Assembly: GCF_000960085.1 (NCBI RefSeq)
Contig: NZ_JYGT01000008.1
Span: 162,882-226,881 of the forward strand
Length of the DNA: 64,000 nt
Reading direction: 5' to 3'
Origin: Streptococcus infantis
GTDB lineage: Bacteria; Bacillota; Bacilli; Lactobacillales; Streptococcaceae
Each line of letters opens with the position of its first letter. Position 1 is the stretch's first letter. Below the pieces are notes generated by a model. It made no database searches. It was not told the origin of the DNA and saw nothing but the letters and a program-made list of their open reading frames with translations. Below are positions 8,201 to 16,795 of this stretch, one piece after another. A program made the position numbers and the translations under genes.

Positions 8201-9259
8201 TTATTTACCCCCTTTAAGTTGTTTTCTTGGTTTGACAAAGCGTTCGATGATGTAGTGAACGCTGACAAAGAAGATAATTGAGGCTGTAACGATACTTACA
8301 AGCTCAGATGGTACTTGTGCAGCATTCATACCAGGAGCACCTACTTGAAGAACACTGAAAAGGAAGGCTGCAAATAGAATTCCAACTGGTGAGTTTGAAG
8401 CAAGCAGACTTACCGCCATACCATTAAATCCAACTGCCAATGATGAACCTTGAACGTAGACGTTTTGGAAGGTACCAAGTCCTTCTACTGCTCCACCAAG
8501 TCCTGCAAGGGCACCAGAAATAATCATTGATAGAATAATGGTACGTTTGGCAGAAATACCTGCGTATTCAGAAGCATTCGGATTGAGACCAACTGCACGG
8601 ATTTCAAAACCAAGAGTTGTTTTCTTGAGCAAGAACCATATAACCGCAACTGCTATGATAGCAAAGAAAATCCCTATGTTCATACGAGAGTTTCCTGTTA
8701 ACTCAGCAAGCCAAGGTGTTTGATATGTTGCATTTGCACTTACTCGGATTGATGAGTCAGTACTTTGCATGATTTCTTTAGGGAAGTGGTGGATAAAGGC
8801 ATTTCCCACATAAAGAACTATGTAGTTCATCATAATGGTTACGATAACTTCAGATGTTCCAAGATAGGCTCTTAAAACACCAGGAATGGCTCCAACGATT
8901 CCTCCAGCCACTAACGCAATGACAACTGTCGCAAGAATCAACAATGGACGTGGCAAATCTGGATTTGAAAGAGCGAACCAGCCACTCATAACCCAACCAG
9001 CGAGTGCTTGTCCTGGAAGCCCGACGTTAAAGAAACCAGCACGACTCGCAACTGCAAATCCGAGAGCAATCAAAATCAAAGGTCCCATGGCACGGAAGAT
9101 TTCACCGATTCCTCGAACACTACCAAAGGCTGTGTAGAACAGTTCTTCATAACCCCAGATAGCATCGTAACCGAAAATCCACATGACGATGGCTCCGAGT
9201 AGAATTCCTAAAATAACAGAAATCAAGGGAACCGAAATTTGTTGTAATTTTTTAGACAT
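8201..9259 (-). CDS. nupB: Nucleoside ABC transporter permease (NupB type)
   Basis: 352-aa BPD_transp_2 permease and partner of the downstream permease, with the family motif GFFNVGLPGQALAG (about 75-88) and the loop GFEIRAVGLNPNASEYAGI. ATG at 9259 was chosen: it overlaps the stop region of the ATPase gene by 8 nt, and GGAGA lies upstream. Longer in-frame starts would lie deeper in the ATPase gene without an SD. Works with NupA and NupC in purine/pyrimidine nucleoside import. Confidence 0.9.
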   Translation of the reverse strand: MSKKLQQISVPLISVILGILLGAIVMWIFGYDAIWGYEELFYTAFGSVRGIGEIFRAMGPLILIALGFAVASRAGFFNVGLPGQALAGWVMSGWFALSNPDLPRPLLILATVVIALVAGGIVGAIPGVLRAYLGTSEVIVTIMMNYIVLYVGNAFIHHFPKEIMQSTDSSIRVSANATYQTPWLAELTGNSRMNIGIFFAIIAVAVIWFLLKKTTLGFEIRAVGLNPNASEYAGISAKRTIILSMIISGALAGLGGAVEGLGTFQNVYVQGSSLAVGFNGMAVSLLASNSPVGILFAAFLFSVLQVGAPGMNAAQVPSELVSIVTASIIFFVSVHYIIERFVKPRKQLKGGK

Positions 9260-10787
9260 CACTCTTCTCCTTTTCCAATTCACCACCAGCCATCAAGACT
9301 CCAAGCTCTTGCTTGTTGGTTGTTTCTGGCGTTACAATCCCTTGAATCTTACCATCATGGATAACGGCAATTCTATCTGAAACATTTAATATCTCATCTA
9401 GTTCAAAGCTGACTACAAGGACAGCTTTTCCATTATCACGTTCTTGAATCAAGCGTTTGTGAATGTACTCAATGGCACCGACGTCCAAACCACGAGTTGG
9501 TTGGCTGACGATGAGGAGATCAGGATTTCGATCAACTTCACGAGCGATAATTGCTTTTTGTTGATTTCCTCCAGAAAGAGCTGAGGCTGGAACAATCTCA
9601 CTAGCAGCACGCACATCGAATTCTTGCATTAATTGCTTAGCGTACCCGATGATATTGGTATAATTTAAAATTCCCTTCTTACTAAGAGGTTCCTTATAGT
9701 AGGTTTGAAGAGCGATATTTTCAGAAATCATCATTTCCAAGACCAAACCATCACGGTGACGGTCTTCAGGAACGTGGCCCACACTCATTTCTGTAATTTG
9801 GCGAGGGTGTAAACCTACGATAGACTGGCCTTTCAACTCCACACTACCAGACTCAATCTTACGGAGTCCAGTGATAGCTTGGATCAATTCTGACTGTCCA
9901 TTACCATCAATCCCAGCAATTCCGACAATCTCACCAGCTCGAACATCGAGTGAAAGATTTTTAACAGCAGGAACACCACGGTTTTCATTTACAACCAAGT
10001 CCTTAATAGAAAGAACAACTTCTTTTGGATGTGATGCTTCTTTAGCAGTTTTGAAAGAAACAGAACGTCCCACCATCATTTCTGCCAAGTCAGCATTAGT
10101 TGCACCAGCAATTTCAACTGTTTCGATAGATTTACCACGACGGATAACTGTAACACGGTCAGATACAGCACGAATCTCATCCAACTTATGGGTAATCAAG
10201 ATAATTGATTTACCTTCTTTGACCAAGTTCTTCATGATAGCCATCAATTCATCAATTTCTGATGGTGTTAAAACAGCAGTCGGTTCGTCAAAGATAAGAA
10301 TGTCTGCTCCACGATAGAGAGTCTTCAAAATCTCAACACGTTGTTGAGCTCCGACAGAGATATCCGCTACCTTAGCAGAGGGATCTACCGCCAAACCATA
10401 GCGTTCAGACAATTCATTGATTTCTCGAGTTGCGCGAGCAATATCTAGCACACCGTTTTTGGTCAATTCACTTCCCAAAATGATATTTTCAGCAACAGTG
10501 AAAGCTTCTACCAACATAAAGTGCTGGTGAACCATTCCAATTCCTAGGCTAGCTGCTTTTGACGGAGAGTCTAGTTTCACAGCTTGACCGTTAACCACAA
10601 TTTCACCACTAGTTGGTTCAAGTAGCCCCGCTAGCATATTCATAAGCGTAGACTTCCCAGCTCCATTTTCTCCTAAAAGTGCATGAATCTCACCTTTGCG
10701 AAGTTCTAGGTTGATCTTGTCGTTAGCGACAAACTCGCCAAAAACCTTGGTAATTTCACGCATCTCAATGACATTTTCGTGTGCCAT
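9252..10787 (-). CDS. nupA: Nucleoside ABC transporter ATPase (NupA type)
   Basis: 511-aa double ABC ATPase. The first domain has Walker A GENGAGKSTLMNM (about 38-50), signature ISVGAQQRVEILK and DEPTAVLTP. The second has a degenerate Walker A, GIDGNGQSELIQA, with Gln in place of the Lys-Ser-Thr core, and signature LSGGNQQKAIIARE. One intact and one degenerate site is usual for sugar/nucleoside double ATPases. ATG at 10787 has a GGAAGAG SD. A GC-rich hairpin in the 144-nt gap upstream probably lowers its expression relative to the lipoprotein gene. Confidence 0.92.
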   Translation of the reverse strand: MAHENVIEMREITKVFGEFVANDKINLELRKGEIHALLGENGAGKSTLMNMLAGLLEPTSGEIVVNGQAVKLDSPSKAASLGIGMVHQHFMLVEAFTVAENIILGSELTKNGVLDIARATREINELSERYGLAVDPSAKVADISVGAQQRVEILKTLYRGADILIFDEPTAVLTPSEIDELMAIMKNLVKEGKSIILITHKLDEIRAVSDRVTVIRRGKSIETVEIAGATNADLAEMMVGRSVSFKTAKEASHPKEVVLSIKDLVVNENRGVPAVKNLSLDVRAGEIVGIAGIDGNGQSELIQAITGLRKIESGSVELKGQSIVGLHPRQITEMSVGHVPEDRHRDGLVLEMMISENIALQTYYKEPLSKKGILNYTNIIGYAKQLMQEFDVRAASEIVPASALSGGNQQKAIIAREVDRNPDLLIVSQPTRGLDVGAIEYIHKRLIQERDNGKAVLVVSFELDEILNVSDRIAVIHDGKIQGIVTPETTNKQELGVLMAGGELEKEKSDV

Positions 10788-10889
10788 GTGCTCTTCCTTT
10801 CAGAGTTTTATTTTATTTCAATAAAACTTGTTAAAATGAAATCTTAACAAGCTCTATTGAGACAAAATTAATTTGCCCCAATTCTTAAA

Positions 10890-10910
10890 GAAGCGGCCCA
10901 AGGCCGCTTC
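10890..10910 (-). terminator. GC-rich hairpin between lipoprotein and ATPase genes
   Basis: GAAGCGGCC / GGCCGCTTC, nine perfect base pairs with a three-base loop, followed on the minus strand by TTTAAG rather than a long U-run. Placed in the middle of an operon, it probably acts as a partial terminator or a 3' stabiliser for the upstream lipoprotein message. Confidence 0.7.
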
Positions 10911-10931
10911 CTAAGAAATGACTTCCATCAA

Positions 10932-11984
10932 TTATTTTTCAGGAACTTTGATGCTACCATCAAGGATTTTAGCTTTTGCATCTTCAACAGCTTTTTTACC
11001 TTCTTCAGAAAGGTTAGTTACTGCCAAGTCAACACCTTTATCCTTCAACGAGTAAACGATAACTTGACCACCAGGGAATTCACCTTTTTCAGCCTTGTTT
11101 GAGATATCTTGAACTGTTGTTCCAACTTGTTTCAATGTAGAAGCAAGCACGAAGTTAGCTTCTTTACCGTCTTTAGAAGTATATTTACCTTCTTCAACTT
11201 GGTCACGGTCTACACCGATAACCCAAACTTTATCGCCTTCGTTTTTGCTTTCATTCAAAGATTTAGCTTCTGAGAAGACACCTGCACCAGTACCACCAGC
11301 TGCTTGATAGATTACGTCTGCTCCTGCAGCGTATTGAGCTGCAGCGATTGTTTTACCTTTAGCGGCATCACCAAATGAACCAGCGTAGTCTACTTGTACT
11401 TTGATAGATGGGTCAACTGACTCAACACCAGCTTTGAAACCAGCTGCGAAACGAGAAATAACTTCAGATTCCATACCACCTACAAAACCAACTTGTTTAG
11501 TTTTTGTAGTTTTAGCAGCTGCTACACCAGCAAGGTAAGCTGCTTCGTTGTCAGCAAATGTTACGCTGGCAACGTTCTTTTGATCTTTAATGACATCGTC
11601 AATCAAAACATAGTTTTTATCTGCGTGTTCTTTTGCTGCTTCTTCAACAGCGTTGTGAAGGGCAAAACCAACACCAAAAATCAAGTTGTAGCTTCCAGCT
11701 GCTTGGTTCAAGTTGTTAGCGTAGTCAGCTTCACTTGTTGATTGGAAGTAAGTAAAGCCATTATCTTTTGAAAGATTGTGCTCTTTACCCCAAGCTTGAA
11801 GCCCTTCCCAAGCTGATTGGTTGAATGATTTATCATCAACACCACCAGTATCTGTAACGATAGCTGCTTTTGTCTTCAAATCAGAAGATGAAGCTGCGTT
11901 ACGAGAAGAGCGATTACCACATGCAGCAAGTCCAAATGCTGCTACTGCAACTAGACCAAGGCCTAGCCATTGTTTCTTGTTCAT
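10932..11984 (-). CDS. pnrA: Nucleoside-binding lipoprotein, BMP family
   Basis: 350-aa BMP/PnrA-type substrate-binding lipoprotein. The signal peptide ends LAAC at about residue 21. Mature sequence begins the family pattern AIVTDTGGVDDKSFNQSAWEG, and AAGGTGAGVF (about 230) and GVDRDQ (about 260) are further ligand-region motifs. The pneumococcal orthologue is a purine nucleoside receptor. ATG at 11984 has AGGAGG at good spacing; upstream in-frame starts lack an SD. The gene is bracketed by hairpins on both sides, consistent with raised and separately stabilised expression of the binding protein. Its neighbours supply the permease, ATPase and catabolic enzymes. Confidence 0.93.
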   Translation of the reverse strand: MNKKQWLGLGLVAVAAFGLAACGNRSSRNAASSSDLKTKAAIVTDTGGVDDKSFNQSAWEGLQAWGKEHNLSKDNGFTYFQSTSEADYANNLNQAAGSYNLIFGVGFALHNAVEEAAKEHADKNYVLIDDVIKDQKNVASVTFADNEAAYLAGVAAAKTTKTKQVGFVGGMESEVISRFAAGFKAGVESVDPSIKVQVDYAGSFGDAAKGKTIAAAQYAAGADVIYQAAGGTGAGVFSEAKSLNESKNEGDKVWVIGVDRDQVEEGKYTSKDGKEANFVLASTLKQVGTTVQDISNKAEKGEFPGGQVIVYSLKDKGVDLAVTNLSEEGKKAVEDAKAKILDGSIKVPEK

Positions 11985-12008
11985 TACTGAACCTCCTAAA
12001 TAAGATGC

Positions 12009-12068
12009 GCAACTAAGTTGCAAGTATGGATAGATTGGTCACAAGGACCTTGTCACTCAAGGAGTGAC
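12009..12068 (-). promoter_or_regulatory. Three consecutive hairpins between cdd and the lipoprotein gene
   Basis: Within the 89-nt gap are GCAAC/GTTGC (12009-12021), GGTC/GACC (12037-12049) and GTCACTC/GAGTGAC (12052-12068), with no U-run. Candidate RNA-processing or stability element inside the operon. Confidence 0.45.
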
Positions 12069-12073
12069 GCAGA

Positions 12074-12463
12074 CTAATGCAAGTCTGTAAACGAATATGG
12101 AAGTAATTCCCCGACCGTCATCTCGACCGTCGTTTTATCTTTGGCGACTAGAGTCACCTTTAGATCTGGTTTAAAAAATTCGACCATGACTTGGCGACAA
12201 GCACCGCAAGGCGAAATAGGTTTCTCAGTTTCCCCATAGACAATCAATTCTGAAAACTCTCGTTGTCCTTCAGAAACTGCCTTGAAGATAGCAGTCCTTT
12301 CGCCACAGTTGGTCAAGGGATAGCTAGCATTTTCAATGTTAACCCCTGTATAGATACTTCCGTCCTTGGCTACCAAAACAGCGCCAATCGGAAAATGTGA
12401 GTAGGGGACATAAGCCTCTTTACTAGTCTCAATCGCTAAATCAATCAACTCAGTAGTCGCCAT
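12074..12463 (-). CDS. cdd: Cytidine deaminase
   Basis: Deaminates cytidine/deoxycytidine to uridine/deoxyuridine. It is 129 aa, the usual size of homotetrameric bacterial CDA. Zinc-site residues are visible: NCGERTA (Cys and catalytic Glu, about 51-57) and SPCGACRQ (two Cys, about 84-91). ATG at 12463 follows AAAGGAG and overlaps the end of deoC by 14 nt. Feeds uridine to the pyrimidine phosphorylase encoded upstream. Confidence 0.95.
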   Translation of the reverse strand: MATTELIDLAIETSKEAYVPYSHFPIGAVLVAKDGSIYTGVNIENASYPLTNCGERTAIFKAVSEGQREFSELIVYGETEKPISPCGACRQVMVEFFKPDLKVTLVAKDKTTVEMTVGELLPYSFTDLH

Positions 12464-13112
12464 CAGCCAATTCTCCTTTGAGGATTGCGACACCAGAAGA
12501 TGTTCCGATTCGTGTAGCCCCCGCTTCAACAAAGGCAACTGCATCTGCATAAGAACGAGCGCCACCAGCTGCCTTAACACCCATATCAGGTCCAACTGTC
12601 TGACGCATTAATTTTACATCTGGTAGTGTTGCGCCACCAGTTGAGAAGCCGGTAGAGGTTTTGACAAAGTCCGCTCCTGCTTTCTGAGCCAGTTGGCAAG
12701 CCAGAATTTTTTCCTCCTCTGTTAACAAACAAGCCTCAATAATGACCTTAACAAGTTTGTCTCCACTCGCTTCAACAACTGCTCGAATATCTGATTCAAC
12801 CAAGTCCGCATAGCCTGATTTGAGTGCACCAACATTGATAACCATATCAATTTCATCTGCACCATTCTGAATAGCTTCTTTAGTTTCAAATGCTTTAACA
12901 GCTGACGTAGTTGCACCAAGAGGAAAGCCGACAACTGTACAAACCTTCACATCTGTATCTTCAAGTCCTGCCTTTGAGTGAGAAACCCAGCAAGGATTTA
13001 CACAGACACTGGCAAAATCATAGTCTCTAGCTTCAGACAACAAACGATCGATTTGTTGTTCTGTCGCATCTTGCTTTAAAAGCGTATGATCAATGTATTT
13101 ATTTAATTTCAT
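12450..13112 (-). CDS. deoC: Deoxyribose-phosphate aldolase
   Basis: Class I aldolase splitting 2-deoxyribose-5-phosphate into glyceraldehyde-3-phosphate and acetaldehyde. 220 aa, normal length. Key segments are [14 protein letters not shown] (proton-relay Lys region, about 120-133) and [14 protein letters not shown], whose Lys (about 150) forms the Schiff base. It lies 17 nt after deoA and overlaps cdd. Completes breakdown of deoxyribose released by the phosphorylases in the two nucleoside loci. Confidence 0.96.
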   Translation of the reverse strand: MKLNKYIDHTLLKQDATEQQIDRLLSEARDYDFASVCVNPCWVSHSKAGLEDTDVKVCTVVGFPLGATTSAVKAFETKEAIQNGADEIDMVINVGALKSGYADLVESDIRAVVEASGDKLVKVIIEACLLTEEEKILACQLAQKAGADFVKTSTGFSTGGATLPDVKLMRQTVGPDMGVKAAGGARSYADAVAFVEAGATRIGTSSGVAILKGELADGDY

Positions 13113-13129
13113 TTCGGATTTTCCTTAAA

Positions 13130-14413
13130 TCAGGAGATAATTTCTATAATTTCTCGTGTTTTTATCACTTCGTCACTTATTTTAATTTTAACATATTTTT
13201 GAAAATCTGTAACTAGTTCAGGAGAAATTTTGCCATTAGCATATACTTTTGCGACAATTTCACCCTTTTTGACTGAATCACCAATTTTCTTCTCAAAAAC
13301 AATCCCAGTCTCATAGTCAAGAGCATCAGTTTTAACAGCACGACCAGCACCTAATCTCATGGCAAAAAGGCCGAACTCCATAGCTGGAAGAGCTTCAATA
13401 ATACCGTCTTCCTGGGCAGGAATTTCTACTATATGGTCCACTTTTACCGGTCGATAAAGATCGTCTAAATCCCCACCTTGAGCGATGACCATCTCTTCAA
13501 ACTTCTTAAGTGCCTGACCATTTTCAAGATGTTGCCTTACTTCCTCGACTGTTTTTTCAACATTTGCCAGAGAAAGCATAATCTGAGCTAACTCACAGAT
13601 AAAGTGGCTAATATCCTCGCGTCCTTTACCCTGAAGAATTTCTAGTGCTTCTAGAATTTCCAAGCGGTTCCCAATGGCACGTCCTAAAGGTTGACTCATA
13701 TCCGTAATGACTGCTACTGTCTTACGGCCAACAGCCTTACCAAGGTTTACCATGGTTTGAGCCAATTCACGTGCCTCAGCAACTGTCTTCATAAAGGCAC
13801 CCTCACCAACTGTAACATCCAGCAAAAAAGCATCGGCTCCAGCAGCGATTTTTTTACTCATGACAGAACTAGCAATCAAAGGAATCGTATCAACTGTCGC
13901 AGTGACATCTCGTAGTGCATAGAGCAACTTATCCGCTTTGACTAGTTGGTCTGATTGACCGATAACTGAAACTCCAATATTCTGAACTTGTTTGATAAAG
14001 TAATCCTGACTGCGTTCGACTTGGAATCCTTTGATAGATTCTAGTTTATCAATCGTACCGCCAGTATGTCCTAGACCTCTACCACTCATCTTAGCTACTG
14101 GAACACCAAAACTAGCTACTAAGGGAGCTAAAATCAAAGTAACTTTATCTCCCACTCCACCAGTAGAGTGTTTATCAACCTTTATACCCTTAATAGCTGA
14201 TAAATCAAATTCTTGACCTGTCTTCACCATATTCATGGTCAAGTCAGAAATCTCTCTAGTGGTCATGCCTTTAAAATAAACAGCCATGGCAAAAGCTGAC
14301 ATCTGGTAGTCAGGAACAGTTCCCGCGACATAACCTTCAATCAGCCATTGAATTTCGCTTGAGCTAAGTTCTTGCCCATCTCTTTTTTTCTGGATTAGGT
14401 CTACTGCTCTCAT
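13130..14413 (-). CDS. deoA: Pyrimidine-nucleoside phosphorylase
   Basis: Phosphorolyses uridine/thymidine to the base and (deoxy)ribose-1-phosphate. 427 aa. The glycosyltransferase family 3 N-terminal helical domain is followed by KVDKHSTGGVGDKVTLILAP (about 78-97) and KMSGRGLGHTGGTIDKLE (about 107-124), the phosphate- and base-binding loops, and a C-terminal PYNP domain. ATG at 14413 overlaps the stop of the methyltransferase gene by 4 nt (ATGA), so the two are translationally coupled. Could be annotated pdp; substrate preference cannot be read. Confidence 0.95.
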   Translation of the reverse strand: MRAVDLIQKKRDGQELSSSEIQWLIEGYVAGTVPDYQMSAFAMAVYFKGMTTREISDLTMNMVKTGQEFDLSAIKGIKVDKHSTGGVGDKVTLILAPLVASFGVPVAKMSGRGLGHTGGTIDKLESIKGFQVERSQDYFIKQVQNIGVSVIGQSDQLVKADKLLYALRDVTATVDTIPLIASSVMSKKIAAGADAFLLDVTVGEGAFMKTVAEARELAQTMVNLGKAVGRKTVAVITDMSQPLGRAIGNRLEILEALEILQGKGREDISHFICELAQIMLSLANVEKTVEEVRQHLENGQALKKFEEMVIAQGGDLDDLYRPVKVDHIVEIPAQEDGIIEALPAMEFGLFAMRLGAGRAVKTDALDYETGIVFEKKIGDSVKKGEIVAKVYANGKISPELVTDFQKYVKIKISDEVIKTREIIEIIS

Positions 14414-15000
14414 TCTTTCACACTTCTAAGGATATAATATCCCTTATCTTTCTTTACAACTTCGCAATTGCCAAAAACTTCTTCCATCTTGTTTTTGGCA
14501 CTTGGAGCTCCTTGTTTTTTTTGAATAACGATGGTCAAATCACCACTATCTACGAGATAGTTAATACTCTTCTCGATAATTTCATGGACGACTTGCTTCC
14601 CTGCACGAATAGGCGGATTCGAAATGACATGATCAAATTGTCCTTCTACTTGCTCATAAATATTGGACTGAAAAATAGTCGCTTGAACCTTGTTCTTTAC
14701 TGCATTTTGTTGCGCCAAATCCAGAGCACGATTATTGATATCAACCATGGTCGCTTGGACACCATAAGCCTTGACTAAAGACAAGCCAATAGGACCGTAG
14801 CCACAACCAACATCCAGAATTTTTTCACCTTTTTCGACATCGAGACATCTTAACAACAACTGACTTCCGAAATCAATCATTTTTTTACTAAAGACACCAG
14901 CATCTGTCAAAAATATCATCTTTTGCCCAAGTAGCTCAACTCTAAGTTCATGAACATCATGGGCCGCATCTGGATTTTCTGCATAATACATTTTACTCAT
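14410..15000 (-). CDS. RsmC-like class I SAM-dependent methyltransferase
   Basis: 196-aa protein with a single MTS-type methyltransferase domain related to the C-terminal half of 16S rRNA G1207 methyltransferase RsmC. SAM-binding motif I is ILDVGCGYGPIGL (about 59-71). Motif IV is SNPPIRAGK, the NPP(Y/I) signature of N-methylating enzymes (about 130-138). First gene of the nucleoside operon, an arrangement I recall from other streptococci. ATG at 15000 has no SD; the -10 box lies only 6 nt upstream. The substrate is inferred, not shown. Confidence 0.85.
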   Translation of the reverse strand: MSKMYYAENPDAAHDVHELRVELLGQKMIFLTDAGVFSKKMIDFGSQLLLRCLDVEKGEKILDVGCGYGPIGLSLVKAYGVQATMVDINNRALDLAQQNAVKNKVQATIFQSNIYEQVEGQFDHVISNPPIRAGKQVVHEIIEKSINYLVDSGDLTIVIQKKQGAPSAKNKMEEVFGNCEVVKKDKGYYILRSVKE

Positions 15001-15006
15001 AGTTTC

Positions 15007-15045
15007 ATTTTACCACATAAATAAGTTAATTGTAAATCGTTTACA
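15007..15045 (-). promoter_or_regulatory. Nucleoside operon promoter with overlapping palindrome
   Basis: TTACAA (15035-15030), 17-nt spacer, extended -10 TGTGGTAAAAT (hexamer 15012-15007) and ATG only 6 nt further on. A perfect palindrome TGTAAA-TCG-TTTACA (15031-15045) covers the -35 box. It resembles LacI-family operators such as cre, but the arms are one base further apart than in the standard cre consensus. Confidence 0.6.
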
Positions 15046-15107
15046 TGACAACAAAGGCTTTTGTTTGCCATTGATTTATTAAAAAATAGTATAAGTTACC
15101 TAATCCC

Positions 15108-15386
15108 TTAGGGGCCAAGCAAGTAAGAACCCAATGCCATAGTGATAGCAAAGGAAAAAATACAGGCTAGACCAAAGAAGAAAAGCCACCATTTTCTTGT
15201 TAAAATGGCGAGAATCAAGTAAATAAAACCAATAATTGGTAGCAAGAATAACAAGACAAAGGCAGACCAACTATAGGTTTGACTTCCTAAAGTCACAGTA
15301 AACTCAATCAAAGTCGGAGATAACCACAGAATCACAACCAGTAAGCTAGCCAGTTTTATAAATTTATCACTCACTACTAGTCTCAT
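15108..15386 (-). CDS. Small membrane protein, hypothetical
   Basis: 92-aa protein with three predicted hydrophobic segments (about 10-28, 38-60 and 66-88) and almost no soluble part. Divergent from coaA and not obviously linked to the nucleoside operon. No motif recognised. A similar small membrane protein sits here in the pneumococcal gene order as I recall it. Confidence 0.7.
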   Translation of the reverse strand: MRLVVSDKFIKLASLLVVILWLSPTLIEFTVTLGSQTYSWSAFVLLFLLPIIGFIYLILAILTRKWWLFFFGLACIFSFAITMALGSYLLGP

Positions 15387-15428
15387 AACATCACCTCTTT
15401 TGATTGCTATACTACTTATATTTTAACA

Positions 15429-15444
15429 AAGAAAGCGCTTTTTC
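15429..15444. promoter_or_regulatory. Possible cre-like palindrome upstream of coaA
   Basis: GAAAGCGCTTTTTC around 15431-15444 has the AARCG core of catabolite-responsive elements with an AAAGCGCTTT palindrome. It lacks the flanking TG...CA of a good cre site, so this is only a weak candidate. The coaA extended -10 is GGTATACT (TATACT at 15481-15486). Confidence 0.25.
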
Positions 15445-15509
15445 TCAAATGATTCAGATGTCTTTCTCTGTAAATTATGGTATACTGAGATATCAAACGA
15501 GGAAATTTT

Positions 15510-16430
15510 ATGACCAACGAATTTTTACATTATGAAAAAATCAGCCGAGGAACTTGGCAATCATTACATCGTAAGACAACACCTCCTTTAACCGAGGAGG
15601 AATTAGATTCGATTAAGAGTTTCAATGACCAGATCAGTCTCCAAGATGTAACAGATATTTATCTACCGCTGGCTCACCTTATTCAAATCTACAAACGTTC
15701 CAAGGAAGATCTAGCCTTTTCAAAAGGAATTTTTCTCCAAAGAGAGAGTAAAAATCAGCCTTTTATTATCGGGATTTCAGGTAGTGTAGCAGTCGGAAAG
15801 TCAACTACTAGTCGACTCTTACAAATTCTGCTTTCTCGTATTTTTCCAGAAGCAAGTGTTGAATTAGTTACGACTGATGGTTTTCTCTATCCTAATAGCA
15901 TCTTAAATGAGCGCAACATTCTAAATAGAAAAGGTTTCCCTGAGAGCTATGATATGGAAGCTCTACTTAATTTTCTTGACCAACTTAAAAACGGGCAAGA
16001 TGTTGACATTCCTGTTTATTCTCACGAAATCTATGATATCGTACCTGATAAAACACAAAGAGTTCAAGCAGCGGATTTTGTCATCGTAGAGGGTATCAAC
16101 GTCTTTCAAACCCCTCATAACAGCCGTCTTTACATTACAGACTTCTTTGATTTTTCAATCTACGTAGATGCTGCAGTTGAGGATATCGAGAGTTGGTATT
16201 TGGACCGTTTCTTAAAACTTCTCAGTTTTGCACAAGATGATCCAAGCAACTATTACTATCGCTTCACCCAACAACCAATCAGCGAAGTCAAAGATTTTGC
16301 TCATCAGGTTTGGACTAGTATTAATTTAACCAATCTACAAAACTATATTGAACCGACTAGAAATCGGGCAGAAGTCATTCTTCATAAATCTAAAAATCAT
16401 GAAATTGATGAAATTTATTTAAAAAAGTGA
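15510..16430 (+). CDS. coaA: Pantothenate kinase, type I
   Basis: ATP-dependent phosphorylation of pantothenate, the committed step of coenzyme A synthesis. 306 aa, normal for the bacterial type I (P-loop) enzyme. Walker A is [15 protein letters not shown] (about 88-102); TTDGFLYPN (about 126-134) and [12 protein letters not shown] follow. ATG at 15510 has GAGGAAA upstream. Promoter shared with nothing else; rpsT downstream has its own. Confidence 0.95.
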   Translation: MTNEFLHYEKISRGTWQSLHRKTTPPLTEEELDSIKSFNDQISLQDVTDIYLPLAHLIQIYKRSKEDLAFSKGIFLQRESKNQPFIIGISGSVAVGKSTTSRLLQILLSRIFPEASVELVTTDGFLYPNSILNERNILNRKGFPESYDMEALLNFLDQLKNGQDVDIPVYSHEIYDIVPDKTQRVQAADFVIVEGINVFQTPHNSRLYITDFFDFSIYVDAAVEDIESWYLDRFLKLLSFAQDDPSNYYYRFTQQPISEVKDFAHQVWTSINLTNLQNYIEPTRNRAEVILHKSKNHEIDEIYLKK

Positions 16431-16437
16431 TTTCCCC

Positions 16438-16466
16438 TTGTCAAAATAATAGTTTTCAGATATAAT
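16438..16466 (+). promoter_or_regulatory. rpsT promoter
   Basis: TTGTCA (16438-16443), 17-nt spacer, TATAAT (16461-16466). A near-consensus sigma-A promoter with a leader of about 25 nt before the TTG start. Confidence 0.8.
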
Positions 16467-16497
16467 GGTATAGTTATTAAATATGGAGGTAAGAACA

Positions 16498-16731
16498 TTG
16501 GCAAACATTAAATCAGCTATCAAACGCGCTGAATTGAACGTTAAACAAAACGAAAAGAACTCAGCTCAAAAATCAGCTATGCGTACTGCTATCAAAGCTT
16601 TTGAAGCAAACCCATCTGAAGAACTTTACCGTGCTGCTAGCTCAGCCATCGATAAAGCAGAAACTAAAGGTTTGATCCACAAGAATAAAGCTAACCGTGA
16701 TAAAGCACGTCTTGCAGCTAAACTTGGTTAA
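16498..16731 (+). CDS. rpsT: 30S ribosomal protein S20
   Basis: 77-aa basic protein beginning [13 protein letters not shown] after the initiator, the full S20 sequence. The initiator is TTG at 16498, seven nt after GGAGGT. The ATG at 16483 lies inside the SD and would add five residues unlike any S20. Binds 16S rRNA early in 30S assembly. TTG initiation may cap its synthesis rate, as known for E. coli rpsT, which also uses a weak start. Confidence 0.95.
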   Translation: MANIKSAIKRAELNVKQNEKNSAQKSAMRTAIKAFEANPSEELYRAASSAIDKAETKGLIHKNKANRDKARLAAKLG

Positions 16732-16751
16732 TCAAGAACCGCATACGAAAT

Positions 16752-16773
16752 GAGCTCTTCGGAGCTTTTTTTG
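16752..16773 (+). terminator. rpsT terminator
   Basis: GAGCTC-TTCG-GAGCT followed by a run of seven T. UUCG tetraloop-type intrinsic terminator. Confidence 0.9.
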
Positions 16774-16795
16774 TGCCATATTTTGGGAGCATATC

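Noticed and set aside
12450..12595. Longer N-terminus for cytidine deaminase starting at 12595
   Set aside because: The extra 44 residues are the other frame of deoC; ATG 12463 has the SD and gives the normal family length.
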